A stretch of DNA of 64,000 bases, taken from Janthinobacterium sp051380735. Lineage in GTDB: Bacteria > Pseudomonadota > Gammaproteobacteria > Burkholderiales > Burkholderiaceae_D. The stretch is taken from contig NZ_JBNYXQ010000006.1 of NCBI RefSeq assembly GCF_051380735.1, positions 1-64,000 on the forward strand, given 5' to 3'. The position numbers were made by a program, and so were the translations under genes. Positions 25,358 to 34,276 of the stretch are shown here, piece after piece. The notes under the pieces are model-generated. The model was not told the origin of the DNA, did not search any database, and saw only the letters and a program-made list of their open reading frames with translations. Positions within the stretch are counted from its first letter, which is position 1, and each line of letters starts with the position of its first letter.

Positions 25358-26478
25358 TTTGCTTTGCGCAGCGTAATGCGCGTCAGTTCCGACGGCCGTC
25401 CCAGGCGCAACGCCAGCCCGGGCCACAGCGCGGTGCCGTTGTTGACGTAGAGCTGCATGCCGTCCACCTCGTACAGTCCTGACACGAAGCCGCCATTGGC
25501 CAGCGCGAACAGGCGGTCCAGGCCGGCGATCAGGCCGCCGTGTGTGTGGCCGGACAGTTGCACGTCGGCGCCCAGGGCGGCGGCGTGGCGTGCGTTCCTG
25601 GGCTGGTGATCGAGCAGCACCACTGCCGTGTTCGTTGGCGCGCCCTTGAGCGCCTGCGCCACGTCGGGAGCGGGCAAGCCCGTGTTCGGCGCCGTCACGT
25701 CGGTCACGCCGGCCAGTACCAGTTGCGCGCCACCGCGTTCGATTACGACATGGCTGTTGTCGAGGGCCGTCATTCCCAGGTCGGTGAAATACTGCATCCA
25801 GGCATCGTGGCCGAAGAAATATTCGTGATTGCCGGGAATCACATACACGCCATCTTTGGCATGCAGGCCGCGCAGCGGCGCCACATCCCCCGCACGGTCG
25901 CGGATGGCGCCGTCAATCATGTCGCCCGTGACGACGATCAGGTTGGCGTCCAGGCCGTTTGCGTCGGCGACCACCGCCCGCGTCCATGGGGCGTCGAACA
26001 GGCGGCTGATATGCATGTCGGTCAGTTGCACGATCTGGTAGCCGTCAAACTGCGCTGGCAGCTTTGCAATATGGATCTCGACCTCCTTCAGCGGCGGCAC
26101 GCGGACGGCCTGGTGCACGCCGATGGCGGCCAGCACCATGGCGGCAGCAGCCAGGCCATAGCGCAGCCTGGGGGAAATTGCCAGGCGGCGCCAGCGCACC
26201 AGGCTGGCAACGAGCAGCAGCAGGTCGATCGCCAGCTGCAGTAGCGCCAGCAGCAGGATGGCGCTGAAGGCCCAGTTAAAGGCGATCACTATTGCTTTGG
26301 GAAATTCGGGCGAGAACACGCTGCCGGACGACAGCCGGCTGTACAAGTGATATTGCGAGGCGAGCAGCAGCACAACGGCCGCAGCCAACCGGGAGCGCAC
26401 GGACCACGGCAGCGGCCACAGGAAACGCGCGATGACGAACAGGCAGGGCAGGGCGAACATCAGGTGAAATCGGATCAT
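25354..26478 (-). CDS. Membrane-anchored metallophosphoesterase (YkuE/YaeI type)
   Basis: 374 residues. Four or so N-terminal membrane segments occupy ~1-150, followed by a calcineurin-like domain with DMHISR, GDMIDG, GNHEYF, LDHQP and LSGHTHGG. Related proteins are reported as lipid (UDP-diacylglucosamine-like) phosphodiesterases, but the substrate is not deducible. ATG at 26478 directly begins the first membrane segment. The frame is open further upstream with no signal sequence, so the longer version is rejected. Confidence 0.88.
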   Translation of the reverse strand: MIRFHLMFALPCLFVIARFLWPLPWSVRSRLAAAVVLLLASQYHLYSRLSSGSVFSPEFPKAIVIAFNWAFSAILLLALLQLAIDLLLLVASLVRWRRLAISPRLRYGLAAAAMVLAAIGVHQAVRVPPLKEVEIHIAKLPAQFDGYQIVQLTDMHISRLFDAPWTRAVVADANGLDANLIVVTGDMIDGAIRDRAGDVAPLRGLHAKDGVYVIPGNHEYFFGHDAWMQYFTDLGMTALDNSHVVIERGGAQLVLAGVTDVTAPNTGLPAPDVAQALKGAPTNTAVVLLDHQPRNARHAAALGADVQLSGHTHGGLIAGLDRLFALANGGFVSGLYEVDGMQLYVNNGTALWPGLALRLGRPSELTRITLRKAN

Positions 26479-26661
26479 GGAGGTGAAGCTTCGTGTTGGC
26501 GAAGGGGCATTTAACCACGGCAGTGGCAATAAGGTGGCGGCACGGCTTGCGGCGATTGCCTCTTGCCGTCCCGTAACCGCCGTGTTTTCATATGATAGTA
26601 TCGCCAGACTGTCCGGGCGTGTGCGCCACCGGCCTCCATACAGCATCTCATCTTGCGGCCA

Positions 26662-27402
26662 ATGAAATCGATTTTATTTTGCACCAGCTATATCAGGAAT
26701 GAACAGGCCTGGCAGGAACGTTATCAGCGCTGGCTCGATTACTACGAGGATGGCCCGATAGCGGCGTCCAAAAAGATCATGATCGACGATGGCTCGCCGT
26801 ATTTGCCGCCGCCGGACCTGATCAAGACCGTGCCCTTTACTGCGCCGCTGTCGCTGTTCAATGACGACAAGGTGATCGTCCGCTTTGACAATAACCTGGG
26901 GCGGCAAAGCATGTCGGTCTATCCGGGCTGGTGGCGCAGCTTTCTGCATTCGGTGACCCTGGCCAGGGAGCTGGGCGCCGACAAGATTATCCATATCGAA
27001 TCGGATGCCTATATATTGAGCCCGCGCCTGGCCGATTTCATCAACGGCATCGAGTCCGGCTGGCATGTGATGTGGAGCGAGTGCTACAGGTTTCCGGAAA
27101 CGGCGATCCAGGTCGTCTGCAGCGATCAGTTCGAGATATTCGAGCAATTCAAGGCGCGCCAGCCGGATTTGAATTACGGCGACCTGGCGGAAAACCTGCT
27201 GCCATTTACCTCGGTCAACCGCCAGTTCAAGGGCGATCGCTATAGCGAGATCCGCAGGAATCGCGGTATGTTCCGTTCGAAGAAATTCGATGGCATTCCA
27301 CTGTTTCAGGAATCCTTTTTCCGCGCGAAAATTCCGCTTGACGCCGATTTTGTCACCCAGGCGCTGATTTCCCAGCAATTCGCCTTCCGCAAGGACGACT
27401 GA
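26662..27402 (+). CDS. Hypothetical glycosyltransferase-like (GT-A fold) protein
   Basis: 246 residues. The opening MKSILFCTSYIRNEQAW, the strand-acid motifs MIDDGSPY and IIHIESDAYI, and the WWRSFLHSVTLARELGADK helix resemble a GT-A nucleotide-sugar transferase, with ESD as a possible DxD equivalent. I cannot name a family. There is no signal peptide or membrane segment. Start ATG at 26662 is preferred over a TTG nine bases upstream. It is a single-gene unit between opposing genes. Confidence 0.65.
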   Translation: MKSILFCTSYIRNEQAWQERYQRWLDYYEDGPIAASKKIMIDDGSPYLPPPDLIKTVPFTAPLSLFNDDKVIVRFDNNLGRQSMSVYPGWWRSFLHSVTLARELGADKIIHIESDAYILSPRLADFINGIESGWHVMWSECYRFPETAIQVVCSDQFEIFEQFKARQPDLNYGDLAENLLPFTSVNRQFKGDRYSEIRRNRGMFRSKKFDGIPLFQESFFRAKIPLDADFVTQALISQQFAFRKDD

Positions 27403-27798
27403 TCAGGGTATCAAAACATGGCCGGCGTCGTTCAGCAAGCGGACGGCGGCCGGCAGGTCCTGCGTCTTGAGCAGCAGATGGTCGCCGTCATGGGTAGAAA
27501 CCACGAACACGCCCAGCCCGCCCAGCGACAAGGGCCGCACCACCGACAGCACGATGCCGGTCGCGCCGAAGGCAAACGGCCCCACGAAGCGCCAGCAGCT
27601 CCATTCCCTTTCCGATACCGTGCCCGGCGGCACGCGCTGCGCTGCGCAGACGATCGACAATTCATGCCCCGATCGGCTGATGCTGACAAAACCGTCGCCA
27701 TCGGCCCAGGCCGGGATGGCCGACCTGGCGTCGAGGCGGCTGACGGCATATTCGCCCGCAGCGTGTTCCAGGGTAATGCTGTGCAGTTCGGTGTTCAT
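27403..27798 (-). CDS. ACT-domain amino-acid-binding protein
   Basis: 131 residues that fit two ACT-like modules. The C-terminal half has RPLSLGGLGVFVVSTHDGDHLLLKTQDLPAAVRLLNDAGH, the family pattern, with FVGPFAFGATGIVLSVVRPL before it. Such proteins bind amino acids and act as sensors. It begins 9 bases after the stop of the LysE-type exporter gene, so amino-acid sensing and export are probably co-expressed. The stop abuts the opposing gene at 27402. Confidence 0.85.
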   Translation of the reverse strand: MNTELHSITLEHAAGEYAVSRLDARSAIPAWADGDGFVSISRSGHELSIVCAAQRVPPGTVSEREWSCWRFVGPFAFGATGIVLSVVRPLSLGGLGVFVVSTHDGDHLLLKTQDLPAAVRLLNDAGHVLIP

Positions 27799-27807
27799 CT
27801 GTTTTCC

Positions 27808-28419
27808 TTATTGGATGAAAAGCGAGGCGGCAATCGCCCACATGGTCACGGCGATCAGGCCGTCGAGCACGCGCCAGGCGCGTGGGTTGGCAAATACGGG
27901 CGCCAGCAGGCGCGCGCCCATCGCCAGGGCGCTGAACCACAGCACGGAGGCAGTCATGGCGCCGGCCGAGAACCAGGCGCGGCCGTGTTCGGGCTGTTGC
28001 GCGCCAATGGCGCCCAGCAGCACCACGGTATCGAGCCAGGCATGCGGGTTGAGCAGGCTGAGGGCGATGGCCGCGCGCAGGGCCGGGCCCGCTTCACTGA
28101 CGGCGCTGCTGGCCGCCTGCAGCGCCTGATCGTGGCCGCGCCAGGCAGACCAGGCTGCGCGCCGCCCGTATTCGAGCAGGAACAGCGCGCCGCCGATGCG
28201 GATGGCGCCCAGCAGCCATGGCGTGGCGGCGACCAGCCGGCCAACACTGCCGGCGCCCAGACTGATCAACACAATGTCGCCCACGATGCAGGCGGCGGCG
28301 CACAACAGAACATGCTGGCGTTGTATGCCCTGCCGTAATAAAAACGCGTTCTGCGCGCCGATGGCCACGATCAAGCCGCCACCCATGGCCATGCCCTTGA
28401 AAAAACTGCCGCTCAACAT
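27808..28419 (-). CDS. argO: LysE/ArgO family basic amino-acid exporter
   Basis: Inner-membrane exporter of 203 residues with about six hydrophobic segments. The signature GLIVAIGAQNAFLLRQGIQRQ is that of ArgO/LysE, and LSLLNPHAWLDTVVLLG is the second conserved block. ATG at 28419 has a GGGGGAG ribosome binding site 6 bases upstream, which excludes a longer start. It diverges from an ArgP-type LysR gene, the classical arrangement for arginine/lysine export control. Confidence 0.92.
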   Translation of the reverse strand: MLSGSFFKGMAMGGGLIVAIGAQNAFLLRQGIQRQHVLLCAAACIVGDIVLISLGAGSVGRLVAATPWLLGAIRIGGALFLLEYGRRAAWSAWRGHDQALQAASSAVSEAGPALRAAIALSLLNPHAWLDTVVLLGAIGAQQPEHGRAWFSAGAMTASVLWFSALAMGARLLAPVFANPRAWRVLDGLIAVTMWAIAASLFIQ

Positions 28420-28469
28420 TGCTGCTCCCCCGCAAAAGGTAACCAGCATAAAAGATGGCACAACATTAG

Positions 28470-28497
28470 TATAATGAATGTTATTCGTGATTCATTC
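28470..28497. promoter_or_regulatory. argO-argP divergent promoter and candidate ArgP operator
   Basis: TATAAT at 28470-28475 faces argP. GAATG (28476-28480) and CATTC (28493-28497) form an inverted repeat of LysR-operator spacing between the two genes. Confidence 0.5.
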
Positions 28498-28520
28498 GTA
28501 AAATTCATGGGGTGCTGGGT

Positions 28521-29423
28521 ATGAGCGTGCTGGATTACCGGGGCCTGGCGGCCCTCGATGCGGTGGTGGAACAAGGCGGTTTCGAGCGGGCCGCTACCGC
28601 CTTGTCGATTACACAGTCGGCCGTCTCGCACCGGCTGCGCGCGCTGGAAGAGGCGACCGGCGAGCTGCTGGTGATTCGCAGCCAGCCGCCGCAAGCTACC
28701 GCGCGCGGCCATCGCCTGATTGCCCATTACCGGCAGGTGCTGCTGCTGGAAGCGGGATTGAATGCGCAAGCGCCCGAGCCGGCCGCCTTGCCGCAACTGG
28801 CCATCGCCTCGAATGCCGACAGCGCCGCCACCTGGCTGCTCGAAGCCCTGGCGTCGGTGCTGACCGAGCCTGCCTGCCGGGTCGATGTTCTGCTGGACGA
28901 CCAGGACCAGACCCTGCGCCAGTTACGCGAGGGCAGGGTGGTCGGTTGCATCACCAGCTCGCCGGATGCGGTGGCCGGCACCTCGGTGGTGTCGCTGGGC
29001 ATCATGTCGTATCGTTGCGTGGCTACGCCGGTGTTTGCACGGCGTTGGTTTCCCGACGGTCTTAACCCGCAGTCCGCAGCAAAGGCGCCGGCCGTGATCT
29101 ACAACCGCAGCGACACCCTGCATGCGCGCTATCTGGCGCAGATGGGCTTGAACGAGAATGTGCCGCACAGCTACTTTCCCAGCTCGGAAGGGTTCGTGGC
29201 CTTTGTCCAGGCCGGGTTTGGTTATGGCATGGCGCCCGTGATTCAGGTGCGCGAGGAACTCGCTGACGGAAGGCTGCTCGATCTGGCACCGGGCACACAA
29301 GTGGACGTGGCCCTGTACTGGCACCGCTGGAATATCGAGACGGCGCTGACCAGGACGCTCAATGACGCCATCGTGGCAACAGCAGCGAAGTGGCTGCAGC
29401 AGGATCGGGCAAGCATCCTTTGA
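28521..29423 (+). CDS. argP: ArgP/IciA-type LysR transcriptional regulator
   Basis: 300 residues. The N-terminal winged helix begins LDYRGLAALDAVVEQGGFERAATALSITQSAVSHRLRALE, closely following ArgP proteins. The effector domain follows from ~90. In E. coli ArgP activates argO when arginine or its analogue is bound and is locked by lysine. Start ATG at 28521 is chosen over a GTG nine bases upstream because ArgP proteins begin just before xDYRxLxALD. Divergent from the exporter gene. Confidence 0.92.
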   Translation: MSVLDYRGLAALDAVVEQGGFERAATALSITQSAVSHRLRALEEATGELLVIRSQPPQATARGHRLIAHYRQVLLLEAGLNAQAPEPAALPQLAIASNADSAATWLLEALASVLTEPACRVDVLLDDQDQTLRQLREGRVVGCITSSPDAVAGTSVVSLGIMSYRCVATPVFARRWFPDGLNPQSAAKAPAVIYNRSDTLHARYLAQMGLNENVPHSYFPSSEGFVAFVQAGFGYGMAPVIQVREELADGRLLDLAPGTQVDVALYWHRWNIETALTRTLNDAIVATAAKWLQQDRASIL

Positions 29424-29522
29424 TATCCTTGACCTGACTCAAGACCATCACAAGACACTGTTTGACCGTGCGCCAGGCCAGGCCTACAGTAATTGCTGTT
29501 GCTTCCAGCCCGGTGCCCGATC

Positions 29523-29723
29523 ATGGCCAAACCTTTCCCCGTCAACCCGAAGAACCCCGAACGCATCTGCTGGGGCTGCGATAAATATTGCTCACCGGAC
29601 GCCATGGCCTGCGGCAATGGCTCGGAGCGCACCCAGCATCCGGTTGAACTTTTCGGCGAGGGCTGGAATGAATGGGGGCTCAGTGCGCCTGAACCCGCAG
29701 TCAAGACGGACGATAGCGCCTGA
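29523..29723 (+). CDS. DUF3079 family small protein
   Basis: Sixty-six residues, the usual length. The sequence MAKPFPVNPKNPERICWGCD followed by KYC, MACGNGSERTQHP and ELFGEGWNEWG is the DUF3079 pattern. Cys motifs CWGCDKYC suggest metal binding. ATG at 29523 is chosen; the frame is open 10 codons further upstream without homology. Function unknown. A hairpin without a T run (29725-29745) follows. Confidence 0.88.
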   Translation: MAKPFPVNPKNPERICWGCDKYCSPDAMACGNGSERTQHPVELFGEGWNEWGLSAPEPAVKTDDSA

Positions 29724-29784
29724 GCCGGGCAGGTTCAATGCCCGGTCACAGGCAGGCTGCCATTGCGGCAGGCGAACGGGCTGA

Positions 29785-30264
29785 TTACCGCTGGTCGAAG
29801 AAAAACTCCAGCACCTCATCGCCATGCGCATCCGTCTCGCCGGTCGCCGTCCAGCCCAGGTGGCGGTAAAAGCCCCAGGAGCGCGAGGCGGGATCGCTGG
29901 AGCAGCCGAGGAACAGCCGCTGATGGCCGTGCGCGCGCAAATCCTGCATCACCAGCGCCAGCAAGGTCTTGCCGGCGTTCATGCCTTCCACTTCCGGCAG
30001 CAGGGCCAGCACGACGATTTCGCCGGTGTCCAGGTCGCCAAAGCAATAGCCGGCCAGCTTGCCATTTGCGTGGCAGGTATGGCCAGCCAGCTTGCCCGAT
30101 TGCATCAGCTCGGCCCACGAGGCGGCCGTGATGCCGAATTCGGCCAGGCGTTCCGCTGACACGGCGTTTTGCCGGGTCTGGCCGCGCACGGTGATAAAGG
30201 CGGCCGCGTCTTGCGCCTGCGCCACTTGAAATGTCAGGGTGGCGAGTTGTATCGGTATCGGCAT
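29785..30264 (-). CDS. GNAT family N-acetyltransferase
   Basis: 159 residues. The acetyl-CoA-binding region is visible (EIVVLALLPEVEGMNAGKTLLALVMQDLRAHGHQRLFLGCSS, then RSWGFYRHLGWTATGE). Substrate unknown. Start ATG at 30264 is favoured; nine more codons are open upstream. Confidence 0.88.
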   Translation of the reverse strand: MPIPIQLATLTFQVAQAQDAAAFITVRGQTRQNAVSAERLAEFGITAASWAELMQSGKLAGHTCHANGKLAGYCFGDLDTGEIVVLALLPEVEGMNAGKTLLALVMQDLRAHGHQRLFLGCSSDPASRSWGFYRHLGWTATGETDAHGDEVLEFFFDQR

Positions 30265-30381
30265 GGGGTCTCTTGTTGGTTGTGCGCGCAACTGTACCCG
30301 TCTTCAACTGAACACTCAAGCCTTGCGCCGGCGTCTTAGAATGGTCGCCATCCATTAAACGCCACCAGACAAGGAGCTTGC

Positions 30382-31038
30382 ATGACTGTATCCGCCGCAT
30401 CCCTCAACGAAGCCGGCATCGACGCCTATAACGACGATAATTACGCCGAGGCCTACAAGCAGTTTTACGCGTCGGCCAGCATGGGCGACGCGGCCGGCAA
30501 GCATTTCCTGGCCAGCCTGTACTACCAGGGCCAGGGCGTGAAGCAAGACCTGGCGAAGGCGGTGGCGCTGTTCAAGGAGGCAGGCGAGGCCGGTTATCCG
30601 CCATCGCTGGCCAACCTGGCGCTGATGTATGCCAGTGGCGATGGCGTCGAGCAAGATGTGCAGCAGGCGCTGGTGTTCGGGCGCCAGGCGGCCGAGGCTG
30701 GCGATGGGCAGTCGCAATTCAACCTGGCGCAGGCGTATCGGCGCGGCGTCGATATCGCGCAGGATTTCGAGCAGGCTGCCTACTGGTACCGGGCGGCGGC
30801 CGAGTCCGGTTCCTTGTCGGCGCAGAATGAGTACGGCTTGCTGTATGCGCAAGGGCAGGGCGTGGAACTCGATTACGTGGAAGCGTATGCCTGGATCGCC
30901 ATGCCGGCCGAGGCGGGCGACGAGCAATCCATCAAGAACCGCGACCAGTTGCTGGAAATCCTCACGCCCGCCCAGCTGGTAGAAGCGAAGGCGCTGGCGA
31001 AGGAATATGCCAGCCTGTACGGCAGCGATCCCTACTGA
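30382..31038 (+). CDS. Sel1-repeat protein
   Basis: 218 residues made almost wholly of Sel1-like alpha-alpha repeats of about 36 residues (ASLYYQGQGVKQDLAKAVALFKEAGEAGY, ALMYASGDGVEQDVQQAL, YRRGVDIAQDFEQAAYWYRAAAESG, YGLLYAQGQGVELDYVEAYAWIAM). No signal peptide, so cytoplasmic. AAGGAG lies 5 bases before the ATG. Such repeats are protein-binding scaffolds; the partner is unknown. Confidence 0.9.
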   Translation: MTVSAASLNEAGIDAYNDDNYAEAYKQFYASASMGDAAGKHFLASLYYQGQGVKQDLAKAVALFKEAGEAGYPPSLANLALMYASGDGVEQDVQQALVFGRQAAEAGDGQSQFNLAQAYRRGVDIAQDFEQAAYWYRAAAESGSLSAQNEYGLLYAQGQGVELDYVEAYAWIAMPAEAGDEQSIKNRDQLLEILTPAQLVEAKALAKEYASLYGSDPY

Positions 31039-31045
31039 TCATTGA

Positions 31046-32017
31046 TCAATCAGGTTTGCGCGCGTCAACCTTGCTCAGCACGCCAGCGGCGTCGAGTGCA
31101 TAGCTGTCGAAATCGTTGGCCAGGAACAAGGTGCCCGCATAGTGCAGGCACGCCTCCGCTTCCAGTTCGGCCATGCCGTCACGGTGATGGTAGCGCGCGC
31201 TGAAGTGCGTCAGTATCAGATTCGGCATGCCGCAGCTGGCGGCAAACTGGGCCACCCGCTGCACCGAACTGTGGGTCGGTCCCGGCCCCGCCTTGATCAG
31301 CATCGCTTCCGTGTAGGTGGCTTCATGTACCAGCAATTGCGCACCCTGACAGGCCTCTTGCAACAGGGCGGGCGTGTCATTGTCGCCACCCACCACGATG
31401 GCGGCCCGGTCTGTTTTCGTGATGCGAAAGTCGGTGCTTTGCAGTTGCCGGCCATTGTCCAGCACCACATCCTGGCCTGTTTGCAACTGCCCCCAGACGG
31501 GGCCGGACGGCACGCCGTGGGCCAGCAGTGCCGCCTTGTCCAGTGTTGACTTGCTCGTTTCAAGCGCGAAGCGAAAGCCGACGCTGGCCGCGCGGTGCGA
31601 CAGCGGATGCTGGCTGATCGTCAGGCCCGTTTCCTGGTGCACGATTTGCGCGCTGTTGACGTCGACATGGATCAACGGGTAGGTCAGGAACAGTTCCGTA
31701 TGCAGCAAGGTGGCGTCCAGCCAGGCGCGGATGGCCGGTGGCGCGATAATGATCAGGGGCCGCTTGCGCCCCGTCATCGAGGCACTGGCCAGCAGGCCCG
31801 GCAAGCCATAGCTGTGGTCGCCATGCACATGGGTGATGCAGATGCCGGCCAGGTCGTGCACCGACAAAGGCAGGCGCTGCAAGCGGTGCTGGGTGGCTTC
31901 GCCGCAATCGACCATCCACCAGTCGCGTCCGAGGGCCGGTTGCACGGCCAGCGAAGTGACGTTGCGGTAGCGGGTAGGCACGCCCGACGAGGTACCGAGA
32001 AAAGTCAGTTTGAACAT
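31046..32017 (-). CDS. rnz: Ribonuclease Z (tRNase Z)
   Basis: Metallo-beta-lactamase-fold endonuclease for tRNA 3' processing, 323 residues. It begins MFKLTFLGTSSGVPTRYRN and carries the zinc motif THVHGDHSYGLPGLL. Later blocks are the HEATYTEAM and ILTHFSARYH metal-ligand segments. ATG at 32017 gives the canonical N-terminus; 29 additional upstream codons are rejected. The short gap to the Sel1 gene is convergent. Confidence 0.95.
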   Translation of the reverse strand: MFKLTFLGTSSGVPTRYRNVTSLAVQPALGRDWWMVDCGEATQHRLQRLPLSVHDLAGICITHVHGDHSYGLPGLLASASMTGRKRPLIIIAPPAIRAWLDATLLHTELFLTYPLIHVDVNSAQIVHQETGLTISQHPLSHRAASVGFRFALETSKSTLDKAALLAHGVPSGPVWGQLQTGQDVVLDNGRQLQSTDFRITKTDRAAIVVGGDNDTPALLQEACQGAQLLVHEATYTEAMLIKAGPGPTHSSVQRVAQFAASCGMPNLILTHFSARYHHRDGMAELEAEACLHYAGTLFLANDFDSYALDAAGVLSKVDARKPD

Positions 32018-32184
32018 GGCGCAATTATGCTTTACGCAAAGTGTTTTGTGCGTGATTACAACGAAACGTAACTGAACGTGCAATCTGCCATGCAAAATGT
32101 ACAATCAATGAATACAGCAGACGGTGCCCGAGCATCGCATTGATACGCTACGCGTTGTAATCACCCACCCCCAAGGAGTACAGC

Positions 32185-32271
32185 ATGCCCACCCCAACCA
32201 AGAAAATCCTCACCGTGCTGGCGCTGACCGCGCTGGTGGTGGCAACTGCTGCCGGATTCGGCGGCCTGTAA
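32185..32271 (+). CDS. 28-residue orphan membrane peptide
   Basis: A 28-codon reading frame with an excellent ribosome binding site (AAGGAG at 32173-32178, 6 bases before ATG). It encodes a basic N-terminus MPTPTKK followed by a single hydrophobic helix (ILTVLALTALVVATAAG) ending in FGGL. Composition fits one membrane span with the N-terminus inside. It may be a membrane microprotein, a type I toxin-like peptide or a leader of msbA (137 bases downstream). No family recognised. Confidence 0.65.
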   Translation: MPTPTKKILTVLALTALVVATAAGFGGL

Positions 32272-32407
32272 CACGGCATCTTCTCAATATACGGACCCGG
32301 GCCGCGACTGTCCCGGGTTCCTGTCTGCTGCGTAATTACCCCTGCATTGTCCGTAGGAATCCCCTGCACGCGTTAGAATCACGCTTTCCCTTTCAATTCC
32401 CAACCAC

Positions 32408-34276
32408 ATGCAGCAAAGCCGCCACCTGTTTTTCCGCCTGGGCAGCCAATTTCTACGCTATGGCGCGATCGTTGCCGTCACCCTGTTGGCCGTGGGCATT
32501 GCCTCGGCCACCGATGTGCTGCTGATACGCCAGTTGCAAAATGTCGTCGACGCCATGCGTACCACCAGCGAACACATGTCGCCGGCCACCAGCGGCGTCA
32601 TGGGCCTGTTGCAGGGCTGGGTCGACCGTTTCCTGCCAGCACAGGCGGGCCAGGTCGATTTATGGGTGATCCCGGCCACTATTCTGGGCCTGGCGATCAT
32701 GCGCATGGTGTCGAGCTTTGCCGGCGACTACGGTTCGGTCTGGCTGTCGAGCCGGGTGCAGGCCGATCTGCGCGAGCAGATGTTTGCCACCATCATGCGC
32801 CTGCCCAGCCGCTTTTTTGACACCACCACCACCAGCCTGACGCAATCGCGCGTGGCCTTCGACGCCAGCCAGGTGTCGCAGGCGGGCCTGAACGTGCTCA
32901 ATGTGGCGGTACGCGATTCGGTGGCCACCATCGGCTACCTGGTATTGCTGTTCAGCATAGACGTCAAGCTGGCGCTGTTCTGCATGGCCACCATGCCGAT
33001 TATCGCCATCATCGTCACGCTGGCCGGACGCCGCATGCGCCACCTGAGCAAGAGCGCGCAGCAGGCGGTGGGCGAGCTGACCTCGGTGCTCGATGAAAGC
33101 ATCGGCGGCCAGCGCGTGGTGAAAATCTTTGGCGGGCAGATGTACGAACAGGCGCGCTTTGTCGACGTCGTCAAGCGCAACCGCCAGCTGGCCGTCAAGC
33201 ATGCTGCAACTTCCGCCATGAACTCGGGCATTATCATGATGCTGGTGGGCATTACCTTGTCGTCGGTGATTTATTTCGCCCTGCTGCGCGCGCAGAGCGG
33301 CGCCATTACGCCGGGCGCCTTTGTCGCGTTCATGGGCGCGCTGATGGCGATGCAGTCGCCGATCAAGAACCTGACCAAAATCAACGAACCCCTGCAGCGT
33401 GGCCTGGCTGCCGCCGAGTCCGTATTCGGCCTGATCGATACAGCGCTGGAACCCGATCCTGGCCAGGCGGCGCCGGTGGTGGTGCAGGGCAATCTGTCGC
33501 TGCAGAACGTCAACTTCCGCTACAACACGGACGACCCAGAGGCGCCGGTCGCTCTCAAGCATGTTTCGCTCGATATCAAGGCCGGCGAAACGGTGGCGCT
33601 GGTGGGTGGCTCCGGTGGCGGCAAGACGACCTTGCTGGGCCTGCTGCCGCGCTTCTATGATGTGAGCGGCGGCCAGATCCTGCTTGACGGGGTTGACCTG
33701 CGCGACTACCAGTTGCTGGCCCTGCGGCGCCAGTTTGCGCTGGTCAGCCAGGATGTGATTCTGTTCAACGACACGGTGGCGGCCAATATTGCCTATGGCG
33801 ATCCGGCACCCGACCAGGCGCGTGTCGAAGCGGCTGCGCGCGCCGCTTATGCGCACGACTTCATCATGCAGATGCCGCAGGGTTATGCAACACCTGCCGG
33901 CCAGAACGGCTCGCGCTTTTCCGGCGGCCAGCGCCAGCGCCTGGCAATCGCGCGCGCCCTGTACAAGGACGCGCCGATTCTGCTGCTGGACGAAGCGACC
34001 AGCGCACTGGACACGGAATCGGAACGGCAAGTGCAGGCGGCGCTGGAAGTGCTGATGCGCAACCGCACCACCATCGTTATCGCCCACCGCCTGTCGACCA
34101 TAGAAAGCGCCGACCGCATCGTCGTGATGCAGGGCGGGCAATTGGTCGAGTCCGGCAGCCATGCGGCCCTGCTGGCCAGCGGCGGCGCCTATGCGCGCCT
34201 GCATGCGAGCCAGCTGTCGCGCGAGCCGGTGCTGCCGGCAGCGGCGACGCAAGGGGAAGGCAGTCATGGAGCTTGA
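32408..34276 (+). CDS. msbA: Lipid A flippase, ABC exporter MsbA
   Basis: Half-transporter of 622 residues that flips lipid A-core across the inner membrane. Six membrane segments lie in ~1-330. The nucleotide-binding domain at ~370-600 has Walker A GGSGGGKTT, Q loop VSQDVILF, signature FSGGQRQRLAIARAL, Walker B ILLLDEATSALD and the H loop IAHRLST. It starts at ATG 32408 and its end overlaps the downstream marR gene by 11 bases. Confidence 0.93.
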   Translation: MQQSRHLFFRLGSQFLRYGAIVAVTLLAVGIASATDVLLIRQLQNVVDAMRTTSEHMSPATSGVMGLLQGWVDRFLPAQAGQVDLWVIPATILGLAIMRMVSSFAGDYGSVWLSSRVQADLREQMFATIMRLPSRFFDTTTTSLTQSRVAFDASQVSQAGLNVLNVAVRDSVATIGYLVLLFSIDVKLALFCMATMPIIAIIVTLAGRRMRHLSKSAQQAVGELTSVLDESIGGQRVVKIFGGQMYEQARFVDVVKRNRQLAVKHAATSAMNSGIIMMLVGITLSSVIYFALLRAQSGAITPGAFVAFMGALMAMQSPIKNLTKINEPLQRGLAAAESVFGLIDTALEPDPGQAAPVVVQGNLSLQNVNFRYNTDDPEAPVALKHVSLDIKAGETVALVGGSGGGKTTLLGLLPRFYDVSGGQILLDGVDLRDYQLLALRRQFALVSQDVILFNDTVAANIAYGDPAPDQARVEAAARAAYAHDFIMQMPQGYATPAGQNGSRFSGGQRQRLAIARALYKDAPILLLDEATSALDTESERQVQAALEVLMRNRTTIVIAHRLSTIESADRIVVMQGGQLVESGSHAALLASGGAYARLHASQLSREPVLPAAATQGEGSHGA

